A stretch of 64,000 nucleotides of DNA from CAZKRL01 sp964555295. GTDB lineage: Bacteria; Bacteroidota; Bacteroidia; Flavobacteriales_D; Sanyastnellaceae. Each line of letters begins with the position of its first letter. Positions within the stretch are counted from its first letter, which is position 1. A model generated the notes under the pieces. That model searched no databases and was not told where the DNA came from. It worked only from the letters and a program-made list of their open reading frames with translations. The stretch is from the NCBI GenBank assembly GCA_964555295.1, contig CAZKRL010000009.1, positions 25,659-89,658 of the forward strand, read 5' to 3'. Made by a program: the position numbers and the translations under genes. This document shows, in pieces, positions 1-8,448 of the stretch.

Positions 1-539
1 ATGTATCTGCATTCGGGGGTCGTGTAATCATGACTGCAGACACACATACCAGTGGCACTGACAGATGTGCTGAGGCAGCGAGGAAGTGCAAGGATGAATT
101 TGACTATGTAATCAATGTGCAAGGAGATGAGCCCTACATTGACCCTCAACAAATCAATCAGGTCATTGCAATTCTGCAGCAGAAAAACTGTGCAATAGCC
201 ACATTAGCGGTGCCGATTTACTCTCAAGTTGAATTGCAAGATCCCAACCGTGTGAAGGTGGTGATGAGCCGAGATCATCGTTGTCTTTATTTTAGTCGCA
301 GCGCTATTCCGCACGACAGAGCTAAGGCGGGGGTTCAGGCATATCGCCACCTAGGGATTTATGGTTTTCAAAAGGAAGTATTGCAGGAAATCACTCAGCT
401 TTCCCCATCGGCTCTCGAGACGGCAGAGGGTCTTGAACAACTGCGCTGGTTGGAAAACGAGTATATAATTTATGCGGGAATAACCACGGAAGCCGCCTTA
501 TCAGTGGATATTCCCGAAGACATCAAACACTTGCCGTAA
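1..539 (+). CDS. kdsB: 3-deoxy-manno-octulosonate cytidylyltransferase (CMP-KDO synthetase), 5'-truncated
   Basis: The frame is open from base 3 with no start codon in the window, so only about the last 178 residues are present. They activate KDO with CTP to give CMP-KDO, the donor for the lipid A inner core, in the cytoplasm. Visible family signatures are FGGRVIMTADTHTSGTDRCAEA, INVQGDEPYIDP (nucleotide and metal binding region) and the YFSRSAIPHDR block followed by HLGIYGF; order and spacing fit KdsB. The intact protein is usually about 250 residues, so roughly the first 70 lie upstream. It fits with lpxC, lpxA and uppP further along the window. The stop is TAA at 537-539. Confidence 0.95.
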   Translation, partial: VSAFGGRVIMTADTHTSGTDRCAEAARKCKDEFDYVINVQGDEPYIDPQQINQVIAILQQKNCAIATLAVPIYSQVELQDPNRVKVVMSRDHRCLYFSRSAIPHDRAKAGVQAYRHLGIYGFQKEVLQEITQLSPSALETAEGLEQLRWLENEYIIYAGITTEAALSVDIPEDIKHLP

Positions 540-564
540 TCGTTTTTTTGATAGTTAGAGGGCC

Positions 565-572
565 TATATTTG
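565..572 (+). promoter_or_regulatory. Candidate Bacteroidota -7 box TATATTTG
   Basis: The octamer matches the TAnnTTTG -7 consensus exactly. It sits in the short gap after kdsB, four bases before the ATG of the next gene. A TTTG lies at 547-550, but the spacing (14 nt) is shorter than the usual 19-21. If used, transcription would begin at about the start codon, giving a leaderless message. It may be a chance match in A+T-rich DNA. Confidence 0.35.
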
Positions 573-576
573 CCAC

Positions 577-1611
577 ATGCGCCTGGATGCCGTAATATCT
601 GATTTGATGTACGACAACGATTGTGTTGTGGTGCCGGGATTTGGTGCTTTTCTTGCTGTGCATTCATCAGCAAAATTGAATTCACATTCACATGTGATTT
701 ATCCGCCATCAAGAAATGTTGGATTCAATTCGCGCATAAAACATAATGACGGAATGTTGTCGCATGCAGTATCACAACTCCTCAACATTTCAATGTCTGA
801 GGCTCAAGTTATGGTAGAGACCGCAGTAGCATTATGGGTAAATCAACTTGCAGTTGACCAACGCGTGGCCTTAGATGGATTGGGTGTGGTTTTTTATGAT
901 GCCAGTGGTCAGCTGCTATTTGTTCCGGATCGTCAACAGAATTATTTGGCCTCCTCATTCGGCCTCATGCCGATGCATCTGACTGTCATTCGACCCGAGT
1001 TTGGTTCTGAAATTAAAAAGGGCGGTAGGGTTATAGATTGGAATACGGCACGCAAATATGTTGCCGCAGCCGTTGTCTTATTGCTCTTGGGAGCTTCATG
1101 GTTGATGGGAACAAATTACAGAAGTGATATTGGTATGTCATCATTAAATCCATTCAGTCCTATCATTGAATGCAATTATTCATCTATTGAAAACTTGGAT
1201 TACCCTACAACACCTGAATTCAAATATGATAAATGGAACGAGGCCATTGCGCTTCCCTCTTCGGACGAGAAATTCGAATTTGATAAGAAGGAATCAGAAG
1301 AGGTAACGGTAGTGAGAAATGAAAGCGCACAACCGAAATCTGAGAAGAAGCCATCCCATCAAGAGTTGAATACTGAGCCGCAGGCCGTTTCGGGTTATGC
1401 TGTAATCGGTGGGGCATTTCAGGATATGGGGAATGCCAGAAGATATAAAGCCGTATTAAAAAGTAAGGGTTATCATTCGGAGTTCGCCGGACGTAAGGGC
1501 AATTTGCAACTCGTGGCCTATGGGGTCTTTCGCACACATGCCGAGGCTGAACTTGCTCAACAAGACATCATTTCCAACGGCGAAACCGCGTGGATTAAAT
1601 CATTGGAATGA
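577..1611 (+). CDS. HU-CCDC81 and SPOR domain-containing protein
   Basis: A 344-residue protein with the Bacteroidota HU-CCDC81/SPOR architecture. The N-terminal 150 residues carry two prokaryotic HU-like segments (opening MRLDAVISDLMYDNDCVVVP with a GFGAFLA turn). One membrane helix lies near residues 160-177 (YVAAAVVLLLLGASWLM). A polar linker follows, then a C-terminal SPOR domain from about residue 268 (SGYAVIGGAFQDMGNARRYK onward), the fold that binds denuded peptidoglycan glycans. The expected topology is a cytoplasmic HU region and a periplasmic SPOR domain, suggesting a link between cell-wall sites and a cytoplasmic partner or DNA. The HU part may bind protein rather than DNA. It overlaps the next gene by 4 bp. 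Confidence 0.85.
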   Translation: MRLDAVISDLMYDNDCVVVPGFGAFLAVHSSAKLNSHSHVIYPPSRNVGFNSRIKHNDGMLSHAVSQLLNISMSEAQVMVETAVALWVNQLAVDQRVALDGLGVVFYDASGQLLFVPDRQQNYLASSFGLMPMHLTVIRPEFGSEIKKGGRVIDWNTARKYVAAAVVLLLLGASWLMGTNYRSDIGMSSLNPFSPIIECNYSSIENLDYPTTPEFKYDKWNEAIALPSSDEKFEFDKKESEEVTVVRNESAQPKSEKKPSHQELNTEPQAVSGYAVIGGAFQDMGNARRYKAVLKSKGYHSEFAGRKGNLQLVAYGVFRTHAEAELAQQDIISNGETAWIKSLE

Positions 1612-2243
1612 ACAGTCGTATCGCCTTAGACGGCATAAAGAATATCATATTTGATTTTGGGGGTGTTTTGTTTGAAATCGACTACCACCTTCCTGTAAGG
1701 GCGTTCAAGCAATTGGGTTTTGAAGATTTTGATCAGCTATACACTCAGGCGATGCAAAGGCCTGAATTTGATCTTCTTGAAACAGGAAAGATTACGAATG
1801 AGGCCTTCCTAGAATTCCTGGGGGGCTACGTCAAAAGCGCAACGAAAGAAGATGTTCTGCACGCATGGAATTGTATTCTCTTGCAACCGCTTTGTGATGA
1901 AATACGCTTTGTAAGCAAGGTGCGTGATGCTGGTTTTCGGACATTCTTGTTGAGTAATACCAATGCGATACACGTAAAGGTCTTTGAGCAAATGATACGG
2001 GATGCTATGCCGTGGCAAGAGTTTCAGATTGCTTTCGAGAAGATTTATTATTCTAATGAGATCGGCATCAAAAAGCCCTACCCGGAAACTTTTTTGCAAG
2101 TTTGTGAGTGGAATGGTTTGAAACCTAATGAAACTTTATTCATTGATGACAGTCTTCAGCATGTTGAGGGCGCTCGAATGGCAGGGCTTTTGTCATATCA
2201 TCTGCAAAACGGCGAGAAAATTTCTGATTTGCTTCGACCTTAA
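1608..2243 (+). CDS. HAD-superfamily hydrolase, subfamily IA (YihX-like phosphatase)
   Basis: A 211-residue haloacid dehalogenase-type phosphatase. Motif I is FDFGGVLFEID near residue 16, in the DLGNV-like form with glycine at D+2 as in YihX; motif II is LLSNTNAIH; the conserved lysine is in IGIKKPYPETF; motif IV is LFIDDSLQHVEGAR. The helical cap follows motif I, which defines subfamily I. Family members dephosphorylate sugar phosphates or other small metabolites; the substrate cannot be read from sequence. The ATG overlaps the preceding stop in ATGA, so the two genes are translationally coupled. Confidence 0.85.
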   Translation: MNSRIALDGIKNIIFDFGGVLFEIDYHLPVRAFKQLGFEDFDQLYTQAMQRPEFDLLETGKITNEAFLEFLGGYVKSATKEDVLHAWNCILLQPLCDEIRFVSKVRDAGFRTFLLSNTNAIHVKVFEQMIRDAMPWQEFQIAFEKIYYSNEIGIKKPYPETFLQVCEWNGLKPNETLFIDDSLQHVEGARMAGLLSYHLQNGEKISDLLRP

Positions 2244-2265
2244 GTAGGGGTTAGTTGATCAATTT

Positions 2266-3198
2266 CTATTGAGATAATGTAGATTCAGCAACGATATAAA
2301 AGGGACGATTTTTAGACTGGAGATAGGCTTTTCCGATATATTCTCCAATGATTCCCAGTATAATTAGTTGAATGCCACCGATGAATAAAATGCTTGTTAT
2401 TACTGAGGCCCAGCCACTGATGACTCGATCATCATAGAGAAATGCCCATATGGCATAAATGCCATACAGGAATGCCATTAGGCTAATGATGAGTCCGAGA
2501 AATATGGCTACACGCAACGGTTTAATGCTGAAACCTGTTATTCCGTTTACGGCAAAAGCGGTCATCTTTCTTAGTGTGTATTTGCTTTTACCATGAAGAC
2601 GCTGTGCGGGATCATAAACCAGCTTGAATTGTTTGAAGCCCATCCAAGGAATCAATCCCCTAATGAAAAGAAAGGGATCATTCTGCTCTTTAATGATATC
2701 GGCAACCTTTCTGTCGATGAGCCTAAAATCAGCAGTGCCTTCCTCAATATGCACATCACTGATGGAGCGCAGTAACTTATAGAACAAACGTGATGACACC
2801 TTTTTAAACCATCCCAAGTTTTTGTCGGGGCGCCTTTGGGTGTATACAATTTCATACCCCTCTCTCCAACGTTCCATCATCTCAATGATAAGACCTGGAG
2901 GATGCTGCAAGTCCGCATCCATACTAATTATTACGTTCCCACGGGCATGATCTATTCCGGCTTTCAGCGCAGCCTGATGACCGAAGTTTCTTGAAAATCT
3001 GATGTAGTGCAATTCAGAATGGGATTTTCTGAGGTATTCAATAGTGTCTGCGGTATTGTCGTTGCTGCCATCGTCGATGAAAATAACCTCATAATCCATT
3101 TGAATTTGTTTCAATACGTCATTCACACAACTTAAAACGGCGGATATGTTTTGCGATTCATTGTAGGCAGGAATAACGATAGAAACCAAATCTTTCAT
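2266..3198 (-). CDS. Family 2 glycosyltransferase, polyprenyl-phosphate type (GtrB/DPM1-like)
   Basis: About 310 residues. The N-terminal GT-A domain begins LVSIVIPAYNESQNI, has VIFIDDGSNDNT, and the acidic metal-binding MDADLQHPP motif near residue 100. Two membrane helices end the protein (residues about 230-255 and 265-290), then IIGEYIGKAYLQSKNRPFYI, a tail typical of polyprenyl-phosphate hexosyltransferases such as GtrB. The likely job is loading a sugar onto undecaprenyl phosphate at the inner membrane for transfer on the outer face. I start it at the ATG at 3198, which places the first beta strand normally; an in-frame ATG 15 nt upstream is possible. No flippase or acceptor transferase is adjacent. 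Confidence 0.85.
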   Translation of the reverse strand: MKDLVSIVIPAYNESQNISAVLSCVNDVLKQIQMDYEVIFIDDGSNDNTADTIEYLRKSHSELHYIRFSRNFGHQAALKAGIDHARGNVIISMDADLQHPPGLIIEMMERWREGYEIVYTQRRPDKNLGWFKKVSSRLFYKLLRSISDVHIEEGTADFRLIDRKVADIIKEQNDPFLFIRGLIPWMGFKQFKLVYDPAQRLHGKSKYTLRKMTAFAVNGITGFSIKPLRVAIFLGLIISLMAFLYGIYAIWAFLYDDRVISGWASVITSILFIGGIQLIILGIIGEYIGKAYLQSKNRPFYIVAESTLSQ

Positions 3199-3300
3199 GT
3201 GGACTGAGTGCATATCTGACTTATCACTTTTCGAATTAAAGAAATTTTTCTATAAAACTTCTATACCAAGGAGTAGCTCCCCATTTCCTTATTCGGCAAA

Positions 3301-4038
3301 TCAATTGCCATAAGGATTTCTTCGTTTCGCGCCGAAAAGTGCTCTGAAAAATGGAACACGTCCGTAATAGAAGCACAAACCTGCAGAATAATGAATCAAA
3401 TTCCCAATTCTTCTTGGAGGCGCAGCGTGCAAACCGAATTTCCCGATGGTTTGGATATTCAGAGCAAACACTTCCTCCTTCAACCACCATTGCGCACCGA
3501 ATCCTAAGTGGAATGTGGGCATTGACTTATTAAAATCTTGGCTAATGTGATGAAAACCCGCGCCCATCATTGGATATGCCGTAAGAGACATTTCACTCAA
3601 GTTGAATTTGCTTCTTCTGCCGAAAGTTCTTCTGCCGCCGCTTACACCACCGTATCGCGCGAAGAAATCAAAATGATATCTCACGTTGAACTCAGCGAAA
3701 TAATATAGAAATGGAGCAACATATTTAGGCTCTGTTGCTGATTGTTTTAGATGAGAGAAACCAAAACTAAATTCGCCGTGATACGCCCCATAAACCCTCT
3801 TTGAAAGACTAACTTTAGATGGAAATGGCGTAATAGACCACACAGAAGTATTCAATAATTCCCGTATCCGAGATTCATCATCATCAATTGCGTTGAAACC
3901 GATTTGAATCGTAGTATTCTGAAGTGTCCATAAATATTCCCTTCCTCTGTCACGTGACCGATTCGATTGCCCATGAATTTCGCCGGCAAAACCGACTGAT
4001 GAGATAATTATAAGTGCGATGTAGTTGTAGAATCTCAC
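3301..4038 (-). CDS. Putative outer-membrane protein, unknown family
   Basis: I do not recognise a family. From the GTG at 4038 the protein has about 245 residues with an N-terminal signal peptide (VRFYNYIALIIISSVGFAGE, then IHGQ). The rest alternates aromatic and polar residues with many glycines (AYHGEFSFGFSHL, FNVRYHFDFFARYGG, AYPMMGAGFHHI, FHLGFGAQWWL), as in small beta-barrels. The open frame extends to 4164, but that form would overlap the divergent gene at 4131 and hide the signal peptide, so I prefer the GTG; a TTG nine bases further up is an alternative. A perfect -7 box on this strand ends six bases before the GTG. Confidence 0.6.
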   Translation of the reverse strand: MRFYNYIALIIISSVGFAGEIHGQSNRSRDRGREYLWTLQNTTIQIGFNAIDDDESRIRELLNTSVWSITPFPSKVSLSKRVYGAYHGEFSFGFSHLKQSATEPKYVAPFLYYFAEFNVRYHFDFFARYGGVSGGRRTFGRRSKFNLSEMSLTAYPMMGAGFHHISQDFNKSMPTFHLGFGAQWWLKEEVFALNIQTIGKFGLHAAPPRRIGNLIHYSAGLCFYYGRVPFFRALFGAKRRNPYGN

Positions 4039-4044
4039 AGAGCG

Positions 4045-4052
4045 CAAATGTA
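4045..4052 (-). promoter_or_regulatory. Candidate -7 box TACATTTG upstream of the outer-membrane-like gene
   Basis: Read on the minus strand the octamer is an exact TAnnTTTG match. It lies six bases before the proposed GTG start at 4038, in the 92-bp gap between two divergent genes. No convincing -33 TTG is at 19-21 nt. If real, the mRNA is leaderless or nearly so. Confidence 0.35.
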
Positions 4053-4130
4053 ATACAACAATTGAGCCGATTCGACATGCTAGAAATGAGTCTGTAATTA
4101 TTACTTTCGCCTGCGCAAATCGACAATTGT

Positions 4131-4415
4131 ATGAACGTAAAAAAAATAAATAAGACACCGTCAAAAATCATTGGTAATCCTAAATCGTTGCGCTATGTCA
4201 TGACGAAGAAGAACTATCAGATTCTTTTTGGTGGGATTTTCACTTTGTTGTTAGGTTATATGCTTATGTCAGGAGGTGGAAACCCAGATCCAGCGGTATT
4301 TGATGAATCCATTTTTTCGTTCCAAAGAATAACATTGGCGCCTATTGTGGTGTTGGTTGGATATGGTATAATTGGTTATTCAATTATGTACAAACCCAAG
4401 TCGACTGAAAATTGA
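4131..4415 (+). CDS. DUF3098 family membrane protein
   Basis: A 94-residue protein with a basic N-terminus, two membrane helices (residues about 29-47, ILFGGIFTLLLGYMLMSGGG, and about 68-86, LAPIVVLVGYGIIGYSIMY) and the connecting SGGGNPDP and FSFQRITLAP motifs of DUF3098. Function is unknown. In many Bacteroidota this gene lies between ftsX and uppP; here uppP follows directly but ftsX is not upstream. The stop codon overlaps the TTG start of uppP, so the pair is coupled. A near-consensus -7 box (TACTTTCG, 4102-4109) lies upstream. Confidence 0.85.
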   Translation: MNVKKINKTPSKIIGNPKSLRYVMTKKNYQILFGGIFTLLLGYMLMSGGGNPDPAVFDESIFSFQRITLAPIVVLVGYGIIGYSIMYKPKSTEN

Positions 4416-5227
4416 GCTATCTAGAAGCCCTGATAATTGCCATTGTTGAAGGGCTCACAGAATTTATTCCCGTGAGCAGCACTGGGCATATGATTCTAGC
4501 ACAACATTTTCTTGGGGTTGAGAATAGCACATTTACAAAACTTTTTGTGGTTAACATTCAGCTCGGCGCGATTTTAAGTGTCGTCATTTTGTTCTGGAAG
4601 CGTTTTTTTGATTTTAGTAATCTGCGCCGGCTCAAATCACTTTATTTCAATGTGACTGTTGCTTTTATACCAGCTGTTATTCTTGGCGTCCTACTAAGCG
4701 ATAAAATTGATCAACTTTTAGAAAGTCCTCTCACAGTTGGAGTAAGCCTTTTAATTGGGGGTATTATTTTAATACTTACCGATAGAATTTTTCGTGGGGA
4801 TGTTTCCACACAAATGGAATTCACCGTAAAAAAATCTCTGACAATTGGACTTTTTCAGTGCATTAGCATGATTCCGGGTGTGTCCCGATCTGCCGCTACC
4901 ATTGTTGGTGGATTGTCGCAAGGTCTCAGTAGAAAGGATGCCGCGGAGTTTTCTTTTTTTCTCGCCGTACCGACAATGTTAGGAGCCACCTCACTCAAAA
5001 TGATAGATACATTTCAGGAAGCTCCCGAGATATTTCATTCACCAAAGCAGATTGGTTTGCTGCTTTTCGGAAATGTTGTAGCGTTTATTGTTGGTGCGCT
5101 TGCCATCCGGTTTTTCGTAAGTTACTTGTCGCGACATGGCATGGGAATCTTTGGTTGGTACCGCATCGTAGCCGGTGCATTGATAATTTTTTTATACATT
5201 TCAGGTTCATCTTTGCTCATCCTATAA
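4412..5227 (+). CDS. uppP: Undecaprenyl-diphosphate phosphatase
   Basis: 271 residues, the normal length for UppP/BacA. It dephosphorylates undecaprenyl diphosphate so the lipid carrier can be reused for peptidoglycan and O-antigen synthesis. The start region has IIAIVEGLTEFIPVSSTGHM, containing the family (E/Q)GxxE and PxSSTxH signatures; the second half has the matching inverted-repeat motif IPGVSRSAATI. Eight or so hydrophobic segments are visible. The start is TTG at 4412, overlapping the DUF3098 stop (TTGA); no ATG is available nearby. Loss of this enzyme typically raises bacitracin sensitivity. It supplies carrier for the glycosyltransferases on either side. Confidence 0.95.
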   Translation: MSYLEALIIAIVEGLTEFIPVSSTGHMILAQHFLGVENSTFTKLFVVNIQLGAILSVVILFWKRFFDFSNLRRLKSLYFNVTVAFIPAVILGVLLSDKIDQLLESPLTVGVSLLIGGIILILTDRIFRGDVSTQMEFTVKKSLTIGLFQCISMIPGVSRSAATIVGGLSQGLSRKDAAEFSFFLAVPTMLGATSLKMIDTFQEAPEIFHSPKQIGLLLFGNVVAFIVGALAIRFFVSYLSRHGMGIFGWYRIVAGALIIFLYISGSSLLIL

Positions 5228-5248
5228 AATTGAGAATTCCCTCATGCG

Positions 5249-6028
5249 ATGAAGCTTTCTGTAGTTATCATAACGCTCAACGAGGAAAGAAATTTAGCAC
5301 GTTGTCTCACCTCACTTGAAGGCTTGGCAAATGAAATTATTGTTGTTGACTCCTTTTCATCTGATCGTACTGAAGATATCGCTTTAAGCTTTAATGCGAA
5401 ATTCATTCTCAATAAATTCGAAGGTCACATTCAACAAAAAAACTTTGCCTTGCTTCAGGCCCAGGGTGATTGGATTCTATCGTTGGATGCTGATGAGGCA
5501 CTAGACAATTGCTTGAGAGAGTCTATTAAGATGGTTTTGGATTGCCCGGACCAGAAGTTTGGGTATACAATGAATAGACTCACGAATTATTGCGGCAAAT
5601 GGATTCGACATTGCGGTTGGTATCCCGATACCAAACTCCGACTGATTCGGAATGGTAAAGCGGAATGGAGAGGCGTCAATCCGCATGACAAGCTTGAATT
5701 AATGGAATCCAATAATTCTGGTCATCTACAAGGTGATATTTTACATTATTCATATTACTCGAAAGAGGATCACTTCAAGCAGATAGAATATTTCGGAAGC
5801 ATCGCTGCCAAGGAAATGTTTGCGAGTAACAAAAAAGTGTCACTTGCTTTTTCTACAATCAAAATGACTGCTCAATTTCTTAAATCCTATTTTTTGAGGT
5901 TGGGCTTTTTGGATGGGGTTGCTGGTTGGAATGTTTCCGTTCGTTCTGCATTTGCCACTCACAGAAAATACGCAATACTTCGCGAGCTATGGCGTAAGAC
6001 AAAATCCCATTCAAGGATGGATCAATAG
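5249..6028 (+). CDS. Family 2 glycosyltransferase (WaaE/KdtX-like, LPS core type)
   Basis: 259 residues, a single soluble GT-A domain. It opens LSVVIITLNEERNLARCL, continues with NEIIVVDSFSSDRTEDIA, and has the acidic motif WILSLDADEALD near residue 80. Later, TNYCGKWIRHCGWYPDTKLR and DILHYSYYSKEDHFKQ match the WaaE/LgtF-type beta-1,4-glucosyltransferase subgroup, which adds glucose to the LPS inner core. Acceptor and sugar cannot be told from sequence alone. It starts 21 bp after uppP and is probably cotranscribed with it. Confidence 0.85.
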   Translation: MKLSVVIITLNEERNLARCLTSLEGLANEIIVVDSFSSDRTEDIALSFNAKFILNKFEGHIQQKNFALLQAQGDWILSLDADEALDNCLRESIKMVLDCPDQKFGYTMNRLTNYCGKWIRHCGWYPDTKLRLIRNGKAEWRGVNPHDKLELMESNNSGHLQGDILHYSYYSKEDHFKQIEYFGSIAAKEMFASNKKVSLAFSTIKMTAQFLKSYFLRLGFLDGVAGWNVSVRSAFATHRKYAILRELWRKTKSHSRMDQ

Positions 6029-6046
6029 TAATAGTGCAATTACTAA

Positions 6047-6601
6047 ATGGAAGGGTTAATGAATGTGAAGGGCATTAAATGGTTGTTTTTAGTTTTTCTA
6101 ATGCTTCATTTAAGCTTATCGGGCCTGTACGTGTTTCGCAAAGATTTACCAAACGAATTGGCCAGGATTTCCATTGGATATTGCTCTCCCCTTTTTCATC
6201 AAAATTGGCAACTCTTTGCCCCAGATGTGGCGGTATATCATCCCGAACTCCAATTGAAATTGAGAAATAGTGATGGTAAGGTCGAATGGAAAAACGTATC
6301 CCATTACTTTGGATACAAATCAGGTGGAGTTATGAAGAGACTAGAATATAATATCGCCGCTGATTTGGCATGGGACTATACTCAAATGGTTTATTTCAAA
6401 GATGGCATACCTCAATTTGAATCTCTGCGGAAAACGAGGTCATACAACAAAGCCGTTTTCCTTGTGCATAGTTATCTTAGGAATGCCAACATAAATATGG
6501 ATTCGCTGAATATGCGGCTCGCGATTCGATTTGTGCCTGCACCTGAATCCGTTGATTCTGCATCGGAACAATACATTGAATTGCCAATTTTCATTCAATA
6601 A
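6047..6601 (+). CDS. Membrane-anchored protein, DUF5819-like
   Basis: 184 residues. One hydrophobic segment near the N-terminus (residues about 10-27) is followed by the block SPLFHQNWQLFAPDVAVYHP, resembling the FxQNWxLFAP hallmark of DUF5819. The remainder (VYFKDGIPQFESL, then the IRFVPAPESV strand) is soluble and probably extracytoplasmic. No catalytic motif is evident. It ends 19 bp before an HTTM-like membrane protein, and such small proteins are often paired with HTTM proteins, so they may work together. The start could also be the ATG at 6059, which shortens the leader of the anchor helix. The family call rests on this single motif. Confidence 0.6.
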   Translation: MEGLMNVKGIKWLFLVFLMLHLSLSGLYVFRKDLPNELARISIGYCSPLFHQNWQLFAPDVAVYHPELQLKLRNSDGKVEWKNVSHYFGYKSGGVMKRLEYNIAADLAWDYTQMVYFKDGIPQFESLRKTRSYNKAVFLVHSYLRNANINMDSLNMRLAIRFVPAPESVDSASEQYIELPIFIQ

Positions 6602-6620
6602 GGTTGATGAACGCCACAAT

Positions 6621-7457
6621 ATGAATATCGACTGGAATTTAACTTCATACTCTACAGCTCGTATTCGACTTACTGCTGTATTCATCTTCGGTTGGTATCT
6701 CTTTAATGTAGCTATTCACTATCCCTTTATCAACTTACTGTGGGGAGAATCCAACGTCTTTTGGAGGGGTTCGGTGCGCAATGGCCTCATTGAAAATTTA
6801 GTCTATCATCTTTTATATGCCCCAGTAAATGCCTCTCGCGTTATCAGTTTACATATTATTTCGGCGAGTATTTCAGTTTTTAGTTTTAAATACGTAGGCC
6901 TGTTTCGCTTTATGGCATGGCTGACGGGATGGATGCTTTACTTGCCCGCCAATGGTGTTTTTGACTCTGGTATGCTAGTGGTGCAGTCATTTGCATTCCT
7001 ACTAATTTTTCAGCAGAACGGTACCGATAAGCTCTCACATGAAATCAACGGTATGATATGTTGGGCACTTGTGGTCATACTAATCACTGGATATATAGCT
7101 TCCACGGCCTTTAAATTATCGGGAATTCAGTGGTGGCAAGGCACGGCATTTTATTATTCGATGCATCTCGAATATCTGACTGGAAAAAACTTTACTTTTT
7201 TTATTGATTTCGCCAAAAAACTATGGGTGTCTAAGCTTTTTACATGGAGTAGCTTGTTATATCAAATACTTTTTCCAATCATAATTTTCTCGAAGCGATT
7301 TGCCTTTAAATGGGTCATGATTGGCGTGGTCTTTCATCTGCTGACCATCGTTTTCTTTAATCTCTGGGGTTTCGCATTTGCGATGATTGCGAGTTACTGC
7401 ATTCTCATTCCGGGCGAATGGGCTGAGAAGATTGGAGTCAAAGCAATTCGCGAATAA
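6621..7457 (+). CDS. HTTM-like multi-pass membrane protein
   Basis: 278 residues with six to eight hydrophobic segments. The opening STARIRLTAVFIFGWYLFNV and an N-terminal half rich in aromatic residues between helices resemble HTTM proteins (relatives of vitamin K-dependent gamma-carboxylase). Midway, SGIQWWQGTAFYYSMHLEYL contains the Trp-x-x-Gly-x-Ala pattern seen in that family. Bacterial HTTM proteins have no established substrate. The open frame extends back to 6531, inside the previous gene; I choose the ATG at 6621 since MNIDWNLTSY begins the conserved part. The 3' end overlaps the convergent moxR gene by 20 bp. Confidence 0.7.
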   Translation: MNIDWNLTSYSTARIRLTAVFIFGWYLFNVAIHYPFINLLWGESNVFWRGSVRNGLIENLVYHLLYAPVNASRVISLHIISASISVFSFKYVGLFRFMAWLTGWMLYLPANGVFDSGMLVVQSFAFLLIFQQNGTDKLSHEINGMICWALVVILITGYIASTAFKLSGIQWWQGTAFYYSMHLEYLTGKNFTFFIDFAKKLWVSKLFTWSSLLYQILFPIIIFSKRFAFKWVMIGVVFHLLTIVFFNLWGFAFAMIASYCILIPGEWAEKIGVKAIRE

Positions 7458-8409
7458 TCCGTTCAACAGTATAGCCTTCGGCTTCGGCTTTGTAATTTCT
7501 AACGATGCGATGGCGCAATACAGGTATTGCGATAGCTTTTATATCGTCTATGTCCGGACTATATTTTCCGTTGAGTGCGGCAAAAACTTTGGCACCAACA
7601 ATCAAGTATTGAGAAGCTCTGGGTCCTGCACCCCATCCAATGTAATCCTTGACAAATGCTGGAGCAGCTGTATTATCTGGTCGAGTTGACGAAGAAATCT
7701 TGACAGCATATTCAAGTACATTGTCTGTAACAGGCATTTTTCGAATGAGTTGCTGGAAATAGACAATTTCATTACCGCTCAAGACAGAATTCACCACCGG
7801 CGTATGATTTCCGGTGGTAGCTCTTACAATTTGCATCTCGTCTTTGAACGATGGATAATCTACCCACACATTCAGCATGAAACGGTCTAATTGTGCCTCT
7901 GGAAGTGGGTAAGTTCCTTCTTGCTCAATCGGGTTTTGGGTAGCTAAAACGAAAAAAGGTGATGGCAGATCTAAGGTTTTACCGGCAGCAGTAACACGGC
8001 GCTCTTGCATCGCCTCAAGTAGTGCTGACTGGGTTTTTGGTGGGGTACGATTGATTTCATCTGCCAGTATAATGTTAGAGAAAATCGGACCTTTTACAAA
8101 TTTAAACTCACGATTATCTCCCAGTATTTCGGATCCAACGATATCGGAAGGCATGAGGTCGGGCGTAAACTGAATACGATTAAAGGAAAGTCCAAGGGCC
8201 TTGCCGATTGTGTTTACAAGTAAGGTTTTCGCAAGACCTGGCACACCAACAAGCAAACAGTGACCATTACCAAAAATGGAAATGAGGACTTCCTTAACAA
8301 CTTGATCCTGGCCGATAACCACCTTGCCTATCTCTTGGCTTAATTGCTGGTATTTTTTGCTCAAGGCATCAATTGCCTGTGCGTCATTTGAATATGTAGT
8401 TTCAGTCAT
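7438..8409 (-). CDS. MoxR-family AAA+ ATPase
   Basis: 323 residues. Walker A is GVPGLAKTLLVN near residue 58, followed by the MoxR insert FTPDLMPSDIVGSEIL; Walker B is IILADEINRTPPKTQSALLE; sensor 1 and the arginine region are in FVLATQNPIEQEGTYPLPEA and QLDRFM. The C-terminal lid ends RHRIVRNYKAEAEG. MoxR proteins act as chaperone-like ATPases, usually with VWA-domain and DUF58 partners encoded next door. None is seen here: downstream is the convergent HTTM gene, upstream the surA-type cassette. A perfect -7 box at 8428-8435 suggests its own promoter, although readthrough from the PPIase genes is possible. Confidence 0.95.
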   Translation of the reverse strand: MTETTYSNDAQAIDALSKKYQQLSQEIGKVVIGQDQVVKEVLISIFGNGHCLLVGVPGLAKTLLVNTIGKALGLSFNRIQFTPDLMPSDIVGSEILGDNREFKFVKGPIFSNIILADEINRTPPKTQSALLEAMQERRVTAAGKTLDLPSPFFVLATQNPIEQEGTYPLPEAQLDRFMLNVWVDYPSFKDEMQIVRATTGNHTPVVNSVLSGNEIVYFQQLIRKMPVTDNVLEYAVKISSSTRPDNTAAPAFVKDYIGWGAGPRASQYLIVGAKVFAALNGKYSPDIDDIKAIAIPVLRHRIVRNYKAEAEGYTVERIIRELL

Positions 8410-8427
8410 CGCAATTTCAGTAGGTTA

Positions 8428-8435
8428 CAAAAATA
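8428..8435 (-). promoter_or_regulatory. Candidate -7 box TATTTTTG for moxR
   Basis: An exact TAnnTTTG on the minus strand lies 18 nt before the moxR ATG at 8409, in the 39-bp gap after the surA-like gene. No clear -33 element is visible. The 18-nt spacing to the start recurs at 45572 in this window. Confidence 0.45.
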
Positions 8436-8448
8436 GGTTTGAACTCGC

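Noticed and set aside
4039..4164. Upstream extension of the 3301 frame
   Set aside because: It would overlap the DUF3098 start and bury the signal peptide.
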